Below the pieces are notes generated by a model. The model was given only the letters and a program-made list of their open reading frames with translations, made no database searches and was not told the DNA's origin. From Bacteroidales bacterium (GTDB taxonomy: Bacteria > Bacteroidota > Bacteroidia > Bacteroidales > Muribaculaceae), in NCBI GenBank assembly GCA_030524765.1, contig JAUNGA010000004.1, positions 1 to 62,969 of the forward strand: 62,969 nt of DNA, read 5' to 3'. This document shows positions 9,600 through 18,058 of the stretch, piece after piece. Both the position numbers and the translations under genes were made by a program. The first letter of the stretch is position 1, and each line of letters opens with the position of its first letter.

Positions 9600-11033
9600 A
9601 TGAGAAGATATATAGCAGCACTCGCGGCCGCCGCCATCGTAGGCGCCGGCGCGATCGACGCCCGTAGCTACAAACGCGGCGTGAGCGAAAACCAATTTTC
9701 GATCACACAGGAGATGACCCCGCTTGCCCCCGGTGTGAGCTGGTACTACAACTGGGGTAATGTCCCCGGCGGCAATATCCGCGATTTCGACGGTTTTGAG
9801 TTCATCCCCATGTGCTGGAACAGCAGCTACAACGTCGATAATATCCGCAAATACTGCAAAGAGCATCCCGAGGTCAAATACATCCTCGGCTTCAATGAGC
9901 CCAACTTCACCAATCAGGCCAACATGACCCCGGCGGCGGCCGCACAGAAATGGCCCGCCGTAGTCGAACTCGCCCGTGAACTCGGCCTCAAGATCGTGGC
10001 TCCGGCGCTTAACTACTCGCCCAACGCTCCCTATCAGAGCCCTACCAAATGGTTTGACGAGTTTGTCGCTCTGGTGGGCAAGGATTCGTTTGACTATGTT
10101 GCCATCCACGGCTACGGCGGCTTCGGTGTGATCAAGACTCTCGCCACCGAATTCCACGAGCGTTACGGCAAAGACGTGTGGGTGACCGAGTTCTGCTATT
10201 GGCCCGGCGAGAGCGGTCATGTAGCCCCCGACACACAGATCTCGTCGATGGTCGAGACCGTGACATGGCTCGAGACCACACCGTGGATCTACCGTTATGC
10301 ATGGTTCAAGGCCAAGGGTGCCTACAATTCCAACTCGGCTCCCAACTACGGCCTGATTATCTCTAAGACCGGCTATGACGAGCGCGAGCTGTCGCCCCAG
10401 GGCAAGGTCTATGTATATATGTCTGAGTTTGACAGCGAGATCTGGAACGCTGTCGGCACCGCAGTCAATGCTGTCGACTATATCAACGCCGACAAACTGG
10501 CTTTGGGCGAGGGCGCCAACGCGGCTTGCGGCAAACCCATCGAGATCAGCCGCTTCAATGCCGGCTCGTATGCCGACTATCAGTTTGACGTACCCGAGGC
10601 AGGCGACTATCGTCTGGTGCTGACCGTGACCGGCGAGGGCGAGCCCGTGCGCTTCGACCCCACGCTGCAGGTGCAGACTGTCAAGGATGGCAACGCCACC
10701 GCAGTGAGTGCGTCGAAGCAGTTCACACTCCCGGGCAACAATACCGACTATGTCGAGCGCGAGATACCCGTGACCCTCGCTGCAGGCCGTCAGACCCTGC
10801 GCATCGCCGACATGGCACCCTATACTCCCAGCGGTATACGCATATCGACCGTCACACTGCGTTCAGCCGGCTCGGGCGTTGACGATATCGCTGTCGACGG
10901 CGACAATATTACCGTTAATGTCTACACTCTGCAAGGTATCATGGTGCGTGAGAACGTACCGGCATCCGAGGCCACCGCGGGATTGCCCGCAGGCATCTAT
11001 GTGGCCGGCGGTCGTAAGATCGTGGTGAAGTGA
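9600..11033 (+). CDS. GH128 beta-1,3-glucanase with a C-terminal binding domain and T9SS-like tail
   Basis: This looks like a GH128 (Asl1-type catalytic core) enzyme that hydrolyses beta-1,3-glucan. It has 477 residues with a signal peptide ending near residue 21. The TIM barrel shows the hallmark WYYNWG (residues 48-53), the acid/base candidate Glu100 in GFNEPNF, and the nucleophile candidate Glu197 in VTEFCYW. HGYGGFG lies between them. Residues about 300-425 form a beta-sandwich resembling a CBM6-like binding module (ISRFNAGSYADYQFDVPEAG). The last 50 residues are a T9SS-like tail (NVYTLQGIMV, LPAGIYVAGG, KIVVK) very similar to that of the 813-residue protein at 15497. The start is 3 nt after the GH3 stop. 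Family confidence is good; product pattern is unknown. Confidence 0.9.
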   Translation: MRRYIAALAAAAIVGAGAIDARSYKRGVSENQFSITQEMTPLAPGVSWYYNWGNVPGGNIRDFDGFEFIPMCWNSSYNVDNIRKYCKEHPEVKYILGFNEPNFTNQANMTPAAAAQKWPAVVELARELGLKIVAPALNYSPNAPYQSPTKWFDEFVALVGKDSFDYVAIHGYGGFGVIKTLATEFHERYGKDVWVTEFCYWPGESGHVAPDTQISSMVETVTWLETTPWIYRYAWFKAKGAYNSNSAPNYGLIISKTGYDERELSPQGKVYVYMSEFDSEIWNAVGTAVNAVDYINADKLALGEGANAACGKPIEISRFNAGSYADYQFDVPEAGDYRLVLTVTGEGEPVRFDPTLQVQTVKDGNATAVSASKQFTLPGNNTDYVEREIPVTLAAGRQTLRIADMAPYTPSGIRISTVTLRSAGSGVDDIAVDGDNITVNVYTLQGIMVRENVPASEATAGLPAGIYVAGGRKIVVK

Positions 11034-11081
11034 TAGATATTTTATAATGGATTTCCCATCAAGCTAAGAATATACTTACAA

Positions 11082-14000
11082 GTGAGACTACATTATTTAT
11101 TACTGATGCTTGTGCCGGCGTTTTGTGCGCCGGCGCAAGTCCCCGTTCAGGCAGGACGGGCCAGCTATGCCTCATGTCCTCCGGGATATAAGTCAAAGAC
11201 TGATGAGCATGCCGGCTTCAACGCCCATGCCGTCGAGGGTAAAAAACTATATGCCGACGAGGCCGAGGGTATGCCGCTGCCCACCAACGACTGGTGGACC
11301 GATCTGATGCACAGTCAGTTCAGTGGCGCCCTGTGGAGCCTGCCGCAAATGCTCTATACCGGCGCGTCGGGTGTCACGGTGCACTATCCCTCATACTGGA
11401 TCGACAACGGCACCGAAATCAAATCGCGCACGTCGCTGACTGTCGGCGGCCGTGGATTCACCGCCGCCGAGGCACGTGCCACAGCCTGGCACGACTGGGA
11501 TGTGGTGATGACACTGCCCGGCACCCGCGCCGGACGGTCTATGACTGTCACGATGGGGCACGGCATGCCGTTCACATGGATCGAGACCGAAGGCATCGAT
11601 CCCGAGATCTCGTTCTCTGCCGCGCCCGTGCTGTCGGGCGATGCCTCGACCGGCATTTGCGCCCGCCTGGGCGATGACTGCTATGGCATCTATCTGCCCG
11701 AGGGCGCAAAGACCGTCATGGCCGAGGGTCGCCTGACCATCGATCTCTCATCGGCACGTGGCGAGTATGTGGTCGTGGCTCTGCTGCCGTCGGCCGCATC
11801 GCTTGGCGAATATGCCAGATATGCCTACTCGGTACCCCGCCAGACCCGTCTGTCGTGGAGCTACGACGAGACACGGTCGCTGCTCAACACCGTGTGGCAT
11901 GTCGATGCCGACAATCTGCGTCGGCCCGGCGAATTCGCTCCGGTGATGCAGGGATTCCTGCCTCACGCCTACAAACACTGGGCCAACGGTCCCGCGCTTG
12001 ACGGTGCGGAGTACATGTCTCCGCGCGGTATGCTGCGCATGGCCGCGGTCTCGACCTCGACCGACAATACATGGACGTATGCCTACCGTTTCACAGGCAT
12101 ACTGCCATATTATGCCGTTCCGGGCGTAGATGCCTCGGTGGCCAACCCCTATCGTCCCGAGATCATGCGCGGACTGATGCAGAAATATGCCGCTTCAGGT
12201 ACATTCGGCGACGATACCTATTGGGGTGGCAAAGGTCTGGTGCAGATGGCCCTCAACATGACTTTCGCCCGCGAGACCGGCGACGAGGAGTCGTATCGGC
12301 TCAGCCGCGACAAGCTGCGCGGGGCTCTGGTCGACTGGCTCACCTATACTCCGGGAGAGAATACCAAATTTTTTGCTTATTATCCCCGCTGGGGCTCTCT
12401 GGTCGGCTACGACGTGAGCTATGACTCTGACGCGTTCAACGACCACCACTTCCACTATGGCTACTTTATATATGCGGCCGCGCTGCTGTGCCTCGAAGAC
12501 AAGGAGTTTGCCGCCGATTACGGCGAGATGCTCACTATGATAGCCAAGGATTATGCCAATTATGACCGCAATGACGCCCGTTTCCCGTTCCTGCGTACGC
12601 TCGACCCGTTTGCAGGCCACTCATATGCCGGCGGAAACGGCGACCATCTCAACGACAACGGCAACGGCCAGGAGTCGTCGTCAGAGGCCATGCAGTCGTG
12701 GGGCGGCGTCTACCTGCTGGGTGTGGCGCTTGGCGACCGCGAGATGCGCGACGCCGGTATTTTCGGCTGGATGACCGAGAGCCGTGCGACAGCCGAATAC
12801 TGGTTTGACCGTGACCATATCCACCCCGGACATCAGCATAACTACGATTACACCAAGTATGCGTCGCCGTGGTGCACCAACCTCACGTCAAAGGGCATAG
12901 GCTGGTGGACGTGGTTCTCGGGCGACGCCCTGTGGATGCACTCGATACAGTGGATGCCCGTGTCGCCCATGCTCGGATACCTGTCTGAGGATCTCGAGTT
13001 TGCCAAATGGGATGTCGAGACCATGATGGGCAGCACCGGTTACAAATGGTTTGAGAAGACCACCGAGGGCGACGCATTGGCCGACCAGTCGGTGGGCAAT
13101 GTCGTGCTCTGCTATCTCGAGCGCTCTGATCCCGACGAGGCCGCATCGATATTTGACCGGGCCATCGAGGGCGACTTCGGCATCTACCGCAATGTTGACA
13201 CCGGACATATCTCTTATTATGTGATACACAACCATCGCACCTACGGCGAGATCGACCGCGATGTGACAGCCGATATCCCCACGGCCAACTGTTATGTAAA
13301 GCCCGACGGCTCGCGCACATACATTGTATATAACAGCGACGATACCGAGCGTCGCGTGACATTCTACCGCAACGGCGTGGCCGAGCGTACCGTCACTGCC
13401 GCTCCGCGGTGCATGACCCCGTTCACCGCCGATCCCCGTCCCGACCGCATCGCTGTCAGACCTGCCGAAGGCACCGTGCTGCCTCCGGGCGACGCCACCC
13501 GTCTCTCGGCCATCGTATATGACCAGTATGGTGTGACCGTGCCCGGCGCATCGGTCAGCTACGCCATATCGCCGGCATCGGCCGCTACTGTGGCCGACGG
13601 CATGCTGACAGTGTCGGCTTCGGCTGTCCGCGGCTCGCGTTATACTCTCACGGCCACATCAGGCAATCTGACCGAGACTGTTGAGTTTGAGGTCAACGAC
13701 CGCCCGGCGGCCGACCATTGCGCCATCAGCCCGTCCATCGACTATGTCGAGCAAGGCCGTCAGCTGACATTCGCGCTCGACATCATCGACCAGTATGGCA
13801 AACCTATGGAGGCAGATGCCGTATGGACCATCGCCGATCTCAATCGAGGCACCTCGGTCAAGGGAGCATCGCTCGAGGACGCCCGTCCTGGCAAATACCG
13901 TGTCACAGCCGTCATCGGCGACCGCGAGGTCAACCATGATTTCGTGGTGACTCCGGCGCTGCCCAACATAGCCTTCGGCTGCCCTGTCACAGAGTCGAGC

Positions 14001-15470
14001 CACGAGAATGTGGGCTGTCTGCCCGAAAATCTTACCGACGGTGACCACGGCACTCGCTGGGGCAGCGAACACAGCGACGACCAGTGGGTATGCGTCGATC
14101 TGGGCGAGCCGAGCTACGTGTCGCGCGTATGGATCGACTGGGAGGCTGCTCATGCGACTGAATATGCGATCGAATTTTCGGCCGACGGCGACGAGTGGAC
14201 CGAGGTATGCCATCCCACATCGGTGACGACTCCCCGCAGCGATATGCAGTCGATCGACGCGGTATGTCCCCGGTATATACGCATCCGCGGCATCAGTCGC
14301 GCCACAGCTTATGGCTACTCTATATACGAACTCGAGGTCTATGGATTCGCGCTCTCGGCCGATCGTGACGAGGTGCTCGGATTCGACATCACAGCCCCCG
14401 CCTGGATGGATCAGGGTTCTGTCGGCGAACTGTCGGCAACGGCTTATACACTCGGCGGCGATACCCGCGACATCGACGTCGACTGGAGCTGCTCGCACGA
14501 TGCCCGTTTCGAGGGCAACCGTTTCACGCCTCTTGCCTACGGCAACGTCACTGTGACAGCCACGGCCCGCAGCCTGTCGCGTGCGGCGGCTATGAGCTCG
14601 ACCAAGTCGATATTTGTCAACGAGGCCACGCGCCTGGCATCGCTGAGCCTATCACCCGCCGAGGCTACCGTACTGCACGGCGAGACTATCGCTCTGACAC
14701 TCGACGGACTCAATCAGTATGGCGGCATACACGCTGTCGATACCGACAATGTCGACTGGACTGTAACCGATGCGTCCGGTCGCGACATAGAGCCCTCGAA
14801 GGTGCTCGCAGACATGACATTCGCCCCGCTCGAGGCCGGAACATACACCGTGACAGCCAACTATGGCGGTTTGAACCGGTCGGCCACGCTGACGGCCGAA
14901 TCAATCGACCGTGCCAACCTCGCTCTCAGACGTCCGGTCACCGCGACTTCGGTGCGCGACAACAATTATGCGTCACATATCAATGACGGCCTGATGGATA
15001 CCCGTTGGGAGAGCGAATGGCAGCAAGACCCGCAGACGGTCACCATCGACCTTGAAAGTCCGTTCAACCTCAACCGCATGGAGATCGCGTGGGAGGGCGC
15101 TTATGCCAAGCATTATACCGTCGAGACATCGCTTGACGGCCATAGCTGGCAGCAGGTGTACGAGCATAGCGGCAGCCTGCCCGACGGCCTCACCGATTCG
15201 TTTGCGATAAAAGAGACTCCGGCCCGTTATGTGCGCCTCAACTGCCTCGCCCGTGAGCTCGACGCTTATGGCAACAGCGCGCACGAATGGCGTGTATATG
15301 GCACAAGCCGCTACAATGACCTCACCGGTGTGACCGATGTTACCGTGGGCGTTGCCGCACCTCAGGGCGTCTACACAGTCGACGGCCGTCTGCTGCGCCA
15401 CACCAATGATACCACCGGTCTTGCCACCGGCCTGTATATCGTCGGAAATAAGACAGTTTTTATTCCCTAA
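11082..15470 (+). CDS. GH81 endo-beta-1,3-glucanase with two discoidin-type domains and T9SS-like tail
   Basis: This 1462-residue secreted enzyme should cut beta-1,3-glucan internally with inversion. The start is GTG, giving the signal peptide MRLHYLLLMLVPAFCAPAQ. GH81 hallmarks are PLPTNDWWTDL (residues 65-75), FNDHHFHYGYF with the general-acid candidate Asp454, and the catalytic loop QESSSEA with Glu531 and Glu535. After the catalytic part (to about 770) come Ig-like modules, an F5/8 type C (CBM32-like) domain near 963-1087, another Ig-like stretch, and a second F5/8 type C domain near 1277-1408. The tail has GVYTVDGRLL and TGLYIVG, but it ends in VFIP instead of the basic end seen in neighbours. 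The multidomain make-up suggests binding to insoluble glucan such as fungal wall, callose or curdlan (inference). Confidence 0.95.
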   Translation: MRLHYLLLMLVPAFCAPAQVPVQAGRASYASCPPGYKSKTDEHAGFNAHAVEGKKLYADEAEGMPLPTNDWWTDLMHSQFSGALWSLPQMLYTGASGVTVHYPSYWIDNGTEIKSRTSLTVGGRGFTAAEARATAWHDWDVVMTLPGTRAGRSMTVTMGHGMPFTWIETEGIDPEISFSAAPVLSGDASTGICARLGDDCYGIYLPEGAKTVMAEGRLTIDLSSARGEYVVVALLPSAASLGEYARYAYSVPRQTRLSWSYDETRSLLNTVWHVDADNLRRPGEFAPVMQGFLPHAYKHWANGPALDGAEYMSPRGMLRMAAVSTSTDNTWTYAYRFTGILPYYAVPGVDASVANPYRPEIMRGLMQKYAASGTFGDDTYWGGKGLVQMALNMTFARETGDEESYRLSRDKLRGALVDWLTYTPGENTKFFAYYPRWGSLVGYDVSYDSDAFNDHHFHYGYFIYAAALLCLEDKEFAADYGEMLTMIAKDYANYDRNDARFPFLRTLDPFAGHSYAGGNGDHLNDNGNGQESSSEAMQSWGGVYLLGVALGDREMRDAGIFGWMTESRATAEYWFDRDHIHPGHQHNYDYTKYASPWCTNLTSKGIGWWTWFSGDALWMHSIQWMPVSPMLGYLSEDLEFAKWDVETMMGSTGYKWFEKTTEGDALADQSVGNVVLCYLERSDPDEAASIFDRAIEGDFGIYRNVDTGHISYYVIHNHRTYGEIDRDVTADIPTANCYVKPDGSRTYIVYNSDDTERRVTFYRNGVAERTVTAAPRCMTPFTADPRPDRIAVRPAEGTVLPPGDATRLSAIVYDQYGVTVPGASVSYAISPASAATVADGMLTVSASAVRGSRYTLTATSGNLTETVEFEVNDRPAADHCAISPSIDYVEQGRQLTFALDIIDQYGKPMEADAVWTIADLNRGTSVKGASLEDARPGKYRVTAVIGDREVNHDFVVTPALPNIAFGCPVTESSHENVGCLPENLTDGDHGTRWGSEHSDDQWVCVDLGEPSYVSRVWIDWEAAHATEYAIEFSADGDEWTEVCHPTSVTTPRSDMQSIDAVCPRYIRIRGISRATAYGYSIYELEVYGFALSADRDEVLGFDITAPAWMDQGSVGELSATAYTLGGDTRDIDVDWSCSHDARFEGNRFTPLAYGNVTVTATARSLSRAAAMSSTKSIFVNEATRLASLSLSPAEATVLHGETIALTLDGLNQYGGIHAVDTDNVDWTVTDASGRDIEPSKVLADMTFAPLEAGTYTVTANYGGLNRSATLTAESIDRANLALRRPVTATSVRDNNYASHINDGLMDTRWESEWQQDPQTVTIDLESPFNLNRMEIAWEGAYAKHYTVETSLDGHSWQQVYEHSGSLPDGLTDSFAIKETPARYVRLNCLARELDAYGNSAHEWRVYGTSRYNDLTGVTDVTVGVAAPQGVYTVDGRLLRHTNDTTGLATGLYIVGNKTVFIP

Positions 15471-15496
15471 ATAATTAACTTTTTAAATCTTAATTC

Positions 15497-17938
15497 ATGA
15501 AGAAAGCAATTCTTTCGGCCATCATGGGTCTTGCGACCCTCGGCGCCGCCGCCACTGACTATGTGGTCTATGGTACGGTAGGCGAAGGCCAGGAGCAGAT
15601 CCCCTGCAACTACTACCAGTGGGAAGGCACTTATGACTCTCAGGAAGTCGACGGTGCGACAGTATGGACCATCCACAACGACACATGGTTTGGCGGCGGA
15701 TGGGAGTCTGTGGAGACCTGGGACGCCTCAGTGTTAAACAATACCGACGTCAAACTCAAGTTTGAATATAAGACTACCGGAAACAGTATCGTTTCGCTTC
15801 AGTTCAACAACACCAGCAAAGGTGTTACAGATCAGCTCGAAGTCTCTCTGCCTGACCGCGACGGCGAGTGGCATGAGGCCGTAGTTGATATGAACGCCAA
15901 GTACCAGAAAGTGCTCTCGTCTATCACAAACGGCGACAAGGTCTATGTTTTTGCACCCGTCGGCGGTGCAGGCTGGGGCGGCAAGGAGATCTCGTTCCGC
16001 AACATACGCTTCGAGGTGACCGGCGAGCAGGTTGAACCCGAGCCCGAACCCGATTTCGGTCTGGGTAACGTATGGCATGGCTCTGCCCAGGGCAAGAGCG
16101 CTCAGTCAGGCAAATTCAGCCTCAACATCGACTATGAGATCACAGCCAATGCCGACGGCACATTCACAATCGTAGCCGAATTTGACAATACTGATGCTTC
16201 TTTCAACTATGAGCTGCTCAACCGTGGCAAATGGGACAAGTTTGAGAATGTCGGTGGTAACACATTCTCTCTGACCACTACCAATACCTACGCCCTCAAA
16301 GAGCGTGTATATGAGCTCGCATTCTGGATTGCATCATCTGACGGTCTTATCCGCATCGACTTCGAGTATCTCTTCGGTGCAGGAAATGAGCTGGTCATCG
16401 CACCCCGCGTATCAGCCAAGGCCGAGAACGTGACTGCGACTTCAGCCGACATCGTCTACGACGTGACTCTGCCCGCCGAGCTCGAGGGAGCCGATGTGGT
16501 AGTTTATCTCAACGACGAAGTGGCCGCTGCGAGCCCCGTCGCCCTCACCGGCCTGACTCCTAATACCGCTTATGCCTACACACTCAAGGCTGTCGCCACT
16601 CTCGGTGGCGAGACCTATGAGGGCAAACCCCTCAAGGTCGAGTTCAAGACCCTGCGCGACGGCGCGACCACTCTGGTCTACTATGCCATAGCCGACGACC
16701 TCGTGCCCAACGCTTATCTCGACGGCGAGGATCCCGCTACCGACCGTCGCGACATCCCCATGTCGATCGAGGCCAAGATCATCTACAACCCCGACATGAC
16801 CATGACTGTCGAGGCTATTCCCCATTGCAACGGCAATATCGTGGGTCTGGTGCCGGGCATCACCCTCAGAGGCAAGTTTGACCGCAAGGATATGGTTGTC
16901 GAGGACGGAAAATGGACAGTCACCACACCCGCCGGTGTCACCTACGACGAGGGCGAAGGTTTTGATTATCTCTACTTCTGGCTGCGTTATGACGGCGGCG
17001 AGTCGGGCAACCGCTTCTTTATCCACGGCTACAAGGCAGGTGATGTCAACGAGCCCGTGGCTTATGGCGAGGCCGCCTCTATCGACCTCACCATCGGCGC
17101 AACCGAGTTTGCTGTCGATCAGACAGCTCTCGTGACAACAGTCGTGAAAGACGGCAACGGCCACTATCTGCTCGATCAGACTGCCGACCTTTCTGTCGAG
17201 GGCAGTGCGTTTGTGATCGACAACGGCAAACTGGTCGCTACCGGTCTCGGCACCGCTACCGTCACCGCCACCATGGGCGAGATCAGCAAATCGACCGATG
17301 TAATATGCTTCCTTACCTCTGCAGCCGAGAACAAGGCGCTCAACCTCGAGACAGCCAATGTCGAGTCTGACCACGAGAATCCCGCCCCGGCATTTGACGG
17401 CAACGAAGACTCTCAGATGGTATGGGACTGCAGCCAGACCGACGAGCACTACCTCCGCCTCGACCTGGGTGCTGTGATGCATGTGCAGGCCGTGCAGCTC
17501 GTATGGGAAGGCGCATCTGCCACCAACTATACCGTTACCCTCGAGAATGAGGCTGCAGAGCCCGCCATGATGCGTGCCGCTGTCAAGGAAGACGGCCACG
17601 TGTTCACTGTCGAGGACGGCGATGGCGGTGCCGGCAAGACACCCCGCAAGAACCTCTATCTCGAGGATTACACTCCCATCGCGGCCCGCTATGTGACTCT
17701 CAATACCACCAAGGCTTTTGATTCAGGCTGGGGTATCAAACTCAAAGAGATGCGCGTCATGGGCACCGTGGCTCCGACCGTAGGTGTCGAGGACGTTGCC
17801 GTTGACACCGACACAGTTGTCAACGTATATACACTGCAGGGCGTATGTGTGCTGCGCGGCGTCAACCCCGCCGAGGCCGCAGACTGTCTGCCTGCCGGTG
17901 TTTACATCATGGGCACCCGCAAAGTGGTCGTGAAGTAA
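15497..17938 (+). CDS. Multidomain secreted putative glycan-binding protein with T9SS-like tail
   Basis: The 813-residue protein has a signal peptide (MKKAILSAIMGLATLGAAAT) and no recognisable catalytic domain. Residues about 20-175 form a Trp- and Asn-rich beta-sandwich resembling a carbohydrate-binding module. Residues about 303-390 are fibronectin-III-like. Residues about 535-605 are a bacterial Ig-like (Big_2-like) domain. Residues about 611-755 are an F5/8 type C (discoidin) domain (ALNLETANVESDHENPAPAF, RLDLGAVMHVQAVQLVWEG). The tail (VVNVYTLQGVCV, LPAGVYIMG, KVVVK) closely matches that of the GH128 enzyme. It lies 26 nt after the GH81 gene and before a strong terminator, so it ends the locus. 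A surface glucan-binding role is inferred from domains and position. Confidence 0.85.
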   Translation: MKKAILSAIMGLATLGAAATDYVVYGTVGEGQEQIPCNYYQWEGTYDSQEVDGATVWTIHNDTWFGGGWESVETWDASVLNNTDVKLKFEYKTTGNSIVSLQFNNTSKGVTDQLEVSLPDRDGEWHEAVVDMNAKYQKVLSSITNGDKVYVFAPVGGAGWGGKEISFRNIRFEVTGEQVEPEPEPDFGLGNVWHGSAQGKSAQSGKFSLNIDYEITANADGTFTIVAEFDNTDASFNYELLNRGKWDKFENVGGNTFSLTTTNTYALKERVYELAFWIASSDGLIRIDFEYLFGAGNELVIAPRVSAKAENVTATSADIVYDVTLPAELEGADVVVYLNDEVAAASPVALTGLTPNTAYAYTLKAVATLGGETYEGKPLKVEFKTLRDGATTLVYYAIADDLVPNAYLDGEDPATDRRDIPMSIEAKIIYNPDMTMTVEAIPHCNGNIVGLVPGITLRGKFDRKDMVVEDGKWTVTTPAGVTYDEGEGFDYLYFWLRYDGGESGNRFFIHGYKAGDVNEPVAYGEAASIDLTIGATEFAVDQTALVTTVVKDGNGHYLLDQTADLSVEGSAFVIDNGKLVATGLGTATVTATMGEISKSTDVICFLTSAAENKALNLETANVESDHENPAPAFDGNEDSQMVWDCSQTDEHYLRLDLGAVMHVQAVQLVWEGASATNYTVTLENEAAEPAMMRAAVKEDGHVFTVEDGDGGAGKTPRKNLYLEDYTPIAARYVTLNTTKAFDSGWGIKLKEMRVMGTVAPTVGVEDVAVDTDTVVNVYTLQGVCVLRGVNPAEAADCLPAGVYIMGTRKVVVK

Positions 17939-17960
17939 TCAAAGTTCTCTGACCTGTGAG

Positions 17961-17995
17961 GCGGCTCCCCGTTTTCGGGTGAGCCGCTTTTTTTT
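17961..17995 (+). terminator. Strong intrinsic terminator closing the beta-glucan locus
   Basis: The stem pairs GCGGCTC (17961-17967) with GAGCCGC (17981-17987). An inner CCCG/CGGG pairing continues it, and T8 follows at 17988-17995. Its T-tract overlaps the -33 element of the next gene's promoter. Confidence 0.9.
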
Positions 17996-18024
17996 GTGAC
18001 ATTACAATAATTAGTTTAACTTTG
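17994..18024 (+). promoter_or_regulatory. Bacteroidetes-type promoter for the Wzc-like gene
   Basis: The -33 element TTG (within TTTTTG, ending 17996) is 20 nt from the -7 box TAACTTTG (18017-18024). The -7 box is 34 nt before the ATG. Confidence 0.7.
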
Positions 18025-18058
18025 CGTTTATTCAAAGAATAATACTTACATCGTAGAT

